Positions 59,452-64,000 of a stretch of DNA of 64,000 bases are shown here, in pieces. The notes under the pieces are model-generated. The model did no database searches, was not told the origin of the DNA, and saw only the letters and a list, made by a program, of their open reading frames with translations. How positions within the stretch are numbered: the stretch's first letter is position 1; the number at the start of each line of letters is the position of its first letter. A program made the position numbers and the translations under genes. This DNA comes from CAXSBR01 sp964252015 (GTDB lineage Bacteria > Actinomycetota > Actinomycetes > Mycobacteriales > Jatrophihabitantaceae), in the NCBI GenBank assembly GCA_964252015.1, contig CAXULW010000008.1, positions 1 to 64,000 of the forward strand. The letters are read 5' to 3'.

Positions 59452-59493
59452 AGTGACACCGGCCCGGTGAATTTTCCGCCGGGCGGTGTCACT
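59452..59493 (+). terminator. Long hairpin with GTGACAC/GTGTCAC arms
   Basis: AGTGACACCG and CGGTGTCACT pair, and inner GCCCGG/CCGGGC continue the stem with one bulge around an A/T-rich loop. It can stop transcription after the wall hydrolase gene, but its right arm is also part of the conserved promoter block (59485-59515). Confidence 0.6.
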
Positions 59494-59515
59494 TTCGCTG
59501 TCCCGGCCCGCACGT
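59485..59515 (+). promoter_or_regulatory. Conserved promoter/operator block, copy 2
   Basis: GGTGTCACTTTC, then after GCTG, TCCCGGCCCGCACGT: matches the block at 56706-56737 at most positions with nearly the same spacing. It lies 40 bases before the next coding start and probably drives the genes from 59555 onward. Confidence 0.6.
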
Positions 59516-59554
59516 CGTCCTTCGAGAAGCCCACTACCTCCGAAGGAGATCACG

Positions 59555-59959
59555 ATGATCGACACCGCAGCCCGCGCCAGCGAGCTCGTCCAGCAGTACG
59601 TCGCGGCCGTCCCCGCCCACACTGTCGAGTGGGTGCGCAGGGCTCACTCGGTCATCCTCGCCGACCCCGCGCCAACGTCATCGTCGTCAGCGCCGTCCGG
59701 CTCCGGGTCCGTGCCGACGGTGAACCCGTCCGCGCCTCCCGGCTCAGAGAAGATCATGACCGTCATCGGCTGGGTGGGGTGGGGCGTGTTCGCCGCCTCC
59801 ATCGCCGGTGTGCTGTTCATCTGCATCAAGATGGCCACCAGCGCCCACAAGACGCGGATGGGCGACGGCGGCGGCGAGGAAGCCGGCAAACTGTTCTGGC
59901 CGCTGCTGGCCTGCATCGTCGGGTCCAGCGCTGGAGCGCTGCTGGGTGCGGTGTCCTGA
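59555..59959 (+). CDS. VirB2/TrbC-like small membrane protein
   Basis: Protein of 134 residues. Helical N terminus (about 5-30), Ser/Pro linker, and two transmembrane helices (IGWVGWGVFAASIAGVLFICI and LFWPLLACIVGSSAGALLGAV) separated by a short charged loop. That is the topology of VirB2/TrbC pilins and the small subunits next to VirB6. AAGGAG eight bases upstream fixes ATG 59555. Its stop overlaps the next start by one base. Confidence 0.65.
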   Translation: MIDTAARASELVQQYVAAVPAHTVEWVRRAHSVILADPAPTSSSSAPSGSGSVPTVNPSAPPGSEKIMTVIGWVGWGVFAASIAGVLFICIKMATSAHKTRMGDGGGEEAGKLFWPLLACIVGSSAGALLGAVS

Positions 59960-60741
59960 TGCTGCGCGGCAGGGCTGACTCCGTGCTGGACCGTGCCGAC
60001 GACCGGGACAGCCGCGACGACAGTGACGAAGCGTCGCGACTGGTCAAGGCCGGAACGGTGTGCGCGGTGTTGCTCGGGGCGATGCTGCTGGCGAGCGTCG
60101 CGATTATCGTGTGGTCGCGTACCTCCAGCAGCTCACCGACCCGGCCGGGGGCAGCGCCGCCGGCATCGGTGCCGACGACCGGAGCGGTGCCTGCCACACC
60201 GTCGGCGAGCAGCGCGGCCGAGGCGGTGTCGCCGACGCCGACCCAGGTCACGTGGCTGCAGGTTGGGCTCGGCGGGCTGCCGTTCAGCGCCACCTCTGGC
60301 CCGACTGAGATTCACGCCGGCGTACCGAGCGGCTTCGCGCACACCCAACCGGGCGCGGTGATGGCGTCGGTCCAGATCCTGGGCCGGCTGTCGTGGGCCG
60401 CCCAGACCTCGACCTCGATGCACGCCGTCGCGGCCTCCTGCACGACGCCGGCCGCGCAAGCGGTCAAGGCCCTCACCTACGGCCCGCCCAGTGACCCGTC
60501 ACTGATCCCCGCGGTCGCCGGCTTCCAGGTCGTCACCTACGCGCCGGACCAGGCCGTGGTGAACCTGGCGATCCAGTTCAACGGCGTCCTGCGCGTCGTC
60601 CCCGCGACCATGCAGTGGGTCAGCGGGGACTGGAAGCTCGCCGGCGCACCGGGCCCCCTGACCGACACCAACTGGGCCGCGGTCGACGACCTCACCGGCT
60701 ACGTCCTGTTCTCCGGACAACCCACGAAGGAAGGTGACTGA
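59959..60741 (+). CDS. Single-pass transfer protein with extracellular domain
   Basis: Protein of 260 residues. A charged cytoplasmic N terminus (RADDRDSRDDSDEASRLV), one TM (about 31-52), a Ser/Pro/Thr linker and an external domain (about 105-255) with HAGVPSGFAHTQPGAVMASV and ATMQWVSGDWKLAGAPGPL. The external domain resembles those encoded with SCO6880-family genes in actinobacterial transfer loci. Coupled to both neighbours. Confidence 0.65.
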   Translation: MLRGRADSVLDRADDRDSRDDSDEASRLVKAGTVCAVLLGAMLLASVAIIVWSRTSSSSPTRPGAAPPASVPTTGAVPATPSASSAAEAVSPTPTQVTWLQVGLGGLPFSATSGPTEIHAGVPSGFAHTQPGAVMASVQILGRLSWAAQTSTSMHAVAASCTTPAAQAVKALTYGPPSDPSLIPAVAGFQVVTYAPDQAVVNLAIQFNGVLRVVPATMQWVSGDWKLAGAPGPLTDTNWAAVDDLTGYVLFSGQPTKEGD

Positions 60742-60743
60742 CG

Positions 60744-61940
60744 ATGGGCTGCAGCATCAATCCGCTGACCTGGGGCGGCTGCGTCGGCGGCGCGCTCGGC
60801 AGCGCGGCCGGCGGCCTGGCCTCGGCCGGCTTCGACGCCGTGGTCAAGGAATTCGCCGAGGGCGTCGGCGACATCGTCAAGACGCTGTCGACCTTCTGGC
60901 TCTCCGTGCCCACCGAGAAACCGTCGACCGCGCAAGGCACACCGGTCGGGATGCTCACCGCGATGCTCGACTGGGTGATGCTGGCCGTCGGGATACTCAG
61001 CCTGCTGCTGGTCGCCGGGCGAATGGCGATCACTCATCGCGGTGACGTGCTGACCGAGGCCGGCGGCGGGCTGGTCCGCTACGTCCTCGTCAACTCGGCG
61101 CAGATCCCGGCGGTGGCGCTGCTCGCGGCGGCCGGCGACGAGTTCAGCAAATGGATCGTGAACACCGCCGCGGACGGTGACTTCGACAAACGCGTCACTG
61201 AGGTGTTCGGGACCGCGTTAGCCAGCGGCCCCCTGGGCACCGCGGTCGTGTTCATCGGCAGCCTGTTGGCCATCGTCGCCGCGATCGCGCAGGTGATCGC
61301 GATGGTCGCCCGCAACGGCGTGCTGATCATCACCGCGGCCGCCAGCCCAGTCGCGGCCGCGGCGGCGATCAACAGCGGCAAGAAGGAGATCTGGGAGAAG
61401 TTGTGGATGTGGCAGCTGGCCTTCGTGCTCTACAAGCCCGTCGCCGCCACCATCTACGCCGCGGCGTTCGTGACGATCGGCCACGGCAAGTCGGCCATCG
61501 ACCAACTGTCCGGCCTCGCCCTGATGATCATGTCGGTGCTGGCGCTGCCGGCGTTGCTGCGCCTGATGATGCCGGTGTCCTCGCGCATGTCCGGCGGGGG
61601 CGGAGGTGCGCTCGCCGGCGCGGCCGTGGCTGCGTCCGGGATCGGCAGCGTGATGGCCTCGCGCGGTGGCCGCTCCGCCGGCGGCGGCTCCACAGGGAGC
61701 TCAAGCGGAGGCGGCGGAGGCGGCGGCGGCCCGTCCGGCAGCAGCGGGGTGCACACGGCCGCTGCGGCCGGTGCCGGCGCGGCCGCCGCTGGGTCAGGCG
61801 GCGGCGCGGCCGCAGCCGGCGCCACCGCGGGTGTCGCCGCTGCCCACCCGGCGGTGGGCGCGGTCGTCGCCGGCGTCGGTGCAGTGAAGAGCGGCGCCGC
61901 GAACGCCGCCGCATCCGCAACGGGGGAGGGCCAGTCATGA
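60744..61940 (+). CDS. VirB6/TrbL-like polytopic membrane protein
   Basis: Protein of 398 residues with about six TMs between 70 and 285 (WVMLAVGILSLLLVAG, VVFIGSLLAIVAAIAQVIAMV, LMIMSVLALPALLRLMMPV), and the pattern INSGKKEIWEKLWMWQLAFVLY seen in TrbL/VirB6-type channel proteins of actinobacteria. The last 100 residues are a Gly/Ala/Ser tail. AAGGAAGG precedes ATG 60744. It overlaps the next gene (ATGA). Confidence 0.78.
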   Translation: MGCSINPLTWGGCVGGALGSAAGGLASAGFDAVVKEFAEGVGDIVKTLSTFWLSVPTEKPSTAQGTPVGMLTAMLDWVMLAVGILSLLLVAGRMAITHRGDVLTEAGGGLVRYVLVNSAQIPAVALLAAAGDEFSKWIVNTAADGDFDKRVTEVFGTALASGPLGTAVVFIGSLLAIVAAIAQVIAMVARNGVLIITAAASPVAAAAAINSGKKEIWEKLWMWQLAFVLYKPVAATIYAAAFVTIGHGKSAIDQLSGLALMIMSVLALPALLRLMMPVSSRMSGGGGGALAGAAVAASGIGSVMASRGGRSAGGGSTGSSSGGGGGGGGPSGSSGVHTAAAAGAGAAAAGSGGGAAAAGATAGVAAAHPAVGAVVAGVGAVKSGAANAAASATGEGQS

Positions 61941-63439
61941 CCATGCTCGACGACCGCAACCAGCCGCAGCCGGGATCGTCAGATTTCGGCAACTGGCAGA
62001 AGGCCGCGACCATCGGCCTGTTCGGGATGAACCCGGTGGTCAGCTTCGCCGGTCTTGCCCTCGTCCTCGGCGCCGGCGGGACGATGATGTTCCTCGGTAC
62101 GCTGCCGACGCTGATCTACCTGGTGATCGCCGCGGTGCTGTACGTGCCGCTCGCGGTCAAGATCGAGGGCAGATCGGTTTTCGCCCGCCTGGTGCGGCGC
62201 ATGTCGTTCCGGCGGGCCCGCCGCCGACGCGAGACCGCCTATCTCGGTGGGCCGCTGTCACCGCAGCCGCATGGCCGGCTGCGGCTGCCGGGGCTGCTCG
62301 CAGCTAGCAGGCTTTACAGCGCCGTCGACGCCTATGGCGAGGAGTTCGGGTTCCTCCGCATCCCGCTCACCAACTCCTACCCGGTCATCGTCCGCGCGAA
62401 CGCCGACGGCGACGCCCTGGTCGATGCCACCACCGTCGACACGATGATCGGCACCTGGTCCGGGTTCCTGCAGACCCTGCCGCGGTGGCCGGACATCGCG
62501 GCGCTGTCGGTGACCATCGAGTCCGTGCCGGACCCCGGCCGCAAGATCGCTAACGAGGTTGACCGGATGCGTACCCAGGACGCCGCGGTGTCGGAGTTCA
62601 CCGAGGCCGTGTTCGGCGAGCTGCGCGACGCCGCCGGTGTCGGGTCCGCCGCCCAGCACACCTGGATGTCACTGGTCTTCGACGGCGGCCGCGGCAAGGA
62701 TCGCCGCGGTGTCGAGGAGATGGCCACCGAGATCGGCACCCAGCTGCCCGACATGATCGGCGCGCTGGCCGGCACCGGGGCTGGTGCCGCGGTGGCCATG
62801 GGCCCCACTGATGTCGCCATGACCGCGTGGGCGGCGTTTCACCCGGAGGAGGCCGCCGACCTCGACGACCTCGCCGGCGGCGAGGAACTGGTCGACCTGG
62901 ACTGGGAGTCGGCCGGCCCGGCCGCGGCCGAGGAGCTGTGGGATCGCTACAAGCACGACTCGGGGATCTCGGCGTCCTGGGTGATGGAGGGCGCTCCGCG
63001 CGGATCGGTGAAGGAAACTGTTCTCAAGCGGCTGCTCGAGCCGCACCCGCATCTGCCACGTAAGCGGGTGACGATCTACTACCGGCCGCTGGACTCGGCC
63101 GCGGCCGCGGCGTGGGCAGACCGGCAGCGCAATGTGGTGGCCACCAACCACGGGCAACTCGCGGCCGCACGTGAGACGTCGACGACGCAGGCTGCGGCCA
63201 ACGCCCGCGACGAGGCCCGCGGTGCCGCGGTGCTGCGTTTCGCGGTCATCACCACCATCACGGTGACCGACGAGGAGCAGCTGCGCCGGGCGATCAAGGC
63301 GATCCGTAACCTGCACGCCGGCGCCCGGCTGGTGATGTCCCGTGCCTACGGCCAGCAGGCCGCCGCGTTCTCGGCGGGCCTTGGTCTCGGGGTGCTGCTG
63401 CCCGATCACGTGACGCTGCCCAAGGTCCTCACTGAGTAG
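61937..63439 (+). CDS. SCO6880-family (VirB3/PrgI-like plus regulatory domain) transfer protein
   Basis: Protein of 500 residues. Two closely spaced N-terminal TMs (about 30-75: MNPVVSFAGLALVLGAGGTM, LPTLIYLVIAAVLYVPLAV) form a PrgI/VirB3-like hairpin. A long cytoplasmic region follows (RLPGLLAASRLYSAVDAYGE, VIVRANADGDALVDATTVDT, RKRVTIYYRPLDSAAAAAWA). The layout and motifs match SCO6880 proteins, which sit beside VirB4-like ATPases in actinobacterial conjugation loci. That ATPase would be expected next but is not within this window. ATG 61937 overlaps the VirB6-like gene. Confidence 0.8.
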   Translation: MTMLDDRNQPQPGSSDFGNWQKAATIGLFGMNPVVSFAGLALVLGAGGTMMFLGTLPTLIYLVIAAVLYVPLAVKIEGRSVFARLVRRMSFRRARRRRETAYLGGPLSPQPHGRLRLPGLLAASRLYSAVDAYGEEFGFLRIPLTNSYPVIVRANADGDALVDATTVDTMIGTWSGFLQTLPRWPDIAALSVTIESVPDPGRKIANEVDRMRTQDAAVSEFTEAVFGELRDAAGVGSAAQHTWMSLVFDGGRGKDRRGVEEMATEIGTQLPDMIGALAGTGAGAAVAMGPTDVAMTAWAAFHPEEAADLDDLAGGEELVDLDWESAGPAAAEELWDRYKHDSGISASWVMEGAPRGSVKETVLKRLLEPHPHLPRKRVTIYYRPLDSAAAAAWADRQRNVVATNHGQLAAARETSTTQAAANARDEARGAAVLRFAVITTITVTDEEQLRRAIKAIRNLHAGARLVMSRAYGQQAAAFSAGLGLGVLLPDHVTLPKVLTE

Positions 63440-63720
63440 GGGTGTAGATAACCCCTCTGTCGCCGCCCCAACGTTGCCCGGTTGAGAACCGGGAGCGAGA
63501 GCGCTTGACGGTCTTGATCATCCGTTAACAACGCCCCCGTGAAGCAAACTGCCTTTTAGATCCTTTTGATGAACTGATGGAGCGGCTGCCCGGATCGGAA
63601 TGGCCATTCGGACGGCGTCCCGGTAGGCGACCTCGGCAATACTTTTTCTGCGGACACCTTCGCAGCGAGCGGACTCAGACGGTCGACGAGGCTGCGCCGA
63701 GACAAGTGGCTAAGGGTGGT
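63440..63720. other. Intergenic region after the transfer genes
   Basis: GGGGTG-TAGATA-ACCCC (about 63439-63455) may form a small terminator hairpin directly after the SCO6880-family gene. TTGACG at about 63504 is promoter-like. No gene can be supported; the interruption here suggests the transfer operon ends or that the ATPase gene was displaced. Confidence 0.4.
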
Positions 63721-64000
63721 TCACTTCGCGAGAAGGCGCCGGAGCGCCTCAGCGCCGTGCATCGGTCGGAGTGATGGTGCGACAGCGTCGGCGACGAAGC
63801 CGTCAACATCGACGGCCACCATTAGTTCGCGCCGAGCGTTTGGCTCCGGCATATCCACCCAAAACAAAAGCGGGCGATCGTCCCAATTCAACAGGACCGA
63901 TGCCTTATCGCCATCCTCTGCGTCGAGCTCCGCCATAGCGTAGCCACGGGCAGAGCTCTTCGCGTGTTTAGCGAACAGCCCTTCAAGCATCTCTGGACCG
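63721..64000 (-). CDS. Hypothetical protein, possibly cut by the window edge
   Basis: Leftward frame, 89 residues from ATG 63990, but the frame stays open to the edge, so the real start may lie outside. The sequence (YAMAELDAEDGDKASVLLNW, PLLFWVDMPEPNARRELMVA, VDVDGFVADAVAPSLRPMHG) is protein-like and acidic. No family recognised. Convergent with the transfer operon. Confidence 0.55.
   Translation of the reverse strand, partial: GPEMLEGLFAKHAKSSARGYAMAELDAEDGDKASVLLNWDDRPLLFWVDMPEPNARRELMVAVDVDGFVADAVAPSLRPMHGAEALRRLLAK

Noticed and set aside
63577..63774. 65-residue rightward frame near the right edge
   Set aside because: Arg/Pro-rich, no ribosome site, and it overlaps the more protein-like leftward gene.

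Overview
The window is high-GC actinobacterial DNA. The signs are GTG and ATG starts with four-base ATGA/GTGA overlaps, a Streptomyces-type HutH, the BlaI/M56 pair, a BTAD protein, and a fadA2/fabG4/htdX gene set of the kind known in mycobacteria. The genus cannot be fixed from the sequence alone.

Region 1 (1-14.6 kb) is ordinary chromosome. It holds a KimA-like potassium permease with a C-terminal OB fold, divergent from a KdpD/KdpE-type two-component pair. Next is a lipid module: an acyl-CoA oxidase-type flavoprotein coupled to a TetR gene, divergent from thiolase, high-molecular-weight FabG and MaoC hydratase, with a 25-bp palindrome between the two arms. BlaI-M56, ilvE and a zinc-ribbon protein follow, with clear terminators.

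Region 2 (14.7-29.5 kb) is a catabolic island. It begins at a 28-nt 5' fragment of a tRNA-Gly gene and ends at the intact tRNA-Gly(CCC). The left half carries an MSOX-type FAD oxidase, a betaine-homocysteine-methyltransferase-like enzyme, an IclR regulator, hutH, a decayed hutI remnant and hutD. The right half is a long leftward gene string: a DadA-like oxidase, RidA, a HisC-like aminotransferase, a DSD1-type PLP enzyme, an alpha/beta hydrolase, a polar amino acid ABC transporter and a GntR regulator. Together they suggest uptake and stripping of an N-methylated or D-configured amino acid, possibly a histidine betaine; that substrate is inference.

Region 3 (29.5 kb to the right edge) is an integrative element inserted in the 3' end of the tRNA-Gly. 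It has a tyrosine integrase whose last codons lie inside the tRNA gene, an excisionase and a double-HTH XRE regulator. A Tad-type pilus operon follows (SAF/CpaB-like, TadZ, TadA, TadB, TadC, Flp-like pilin, three TadE/F/G-like pseudopilins) and ends in a 1134-residue LysM-BTAD protein. From 55.8 kb comes a conjugation-type operon: sigma-like HTH protein, transglycosylase-NlpC/P60 wall hydrolase, VirB2/VirB6-like membrane proteins and an SCO6880-family protein. The main transfer ATPase and the far attachment site are not in view.

Between the two secretion operons (43.3-55.2 kb) lies accessory cargo. It contains remnants of IS21-, IS110- and IS256-type transposases and of a group II intron reverse transcriptase. 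It also has an extra ribosomal protein S9 gene, a membrane protein, a DUF1883-TIR protein next to a tyrosine recombinase, and a secreted RHS protein. The RHS protein has a glycine-zipper tip and is followed by a small two-helix protein that looks like its immunity partner.
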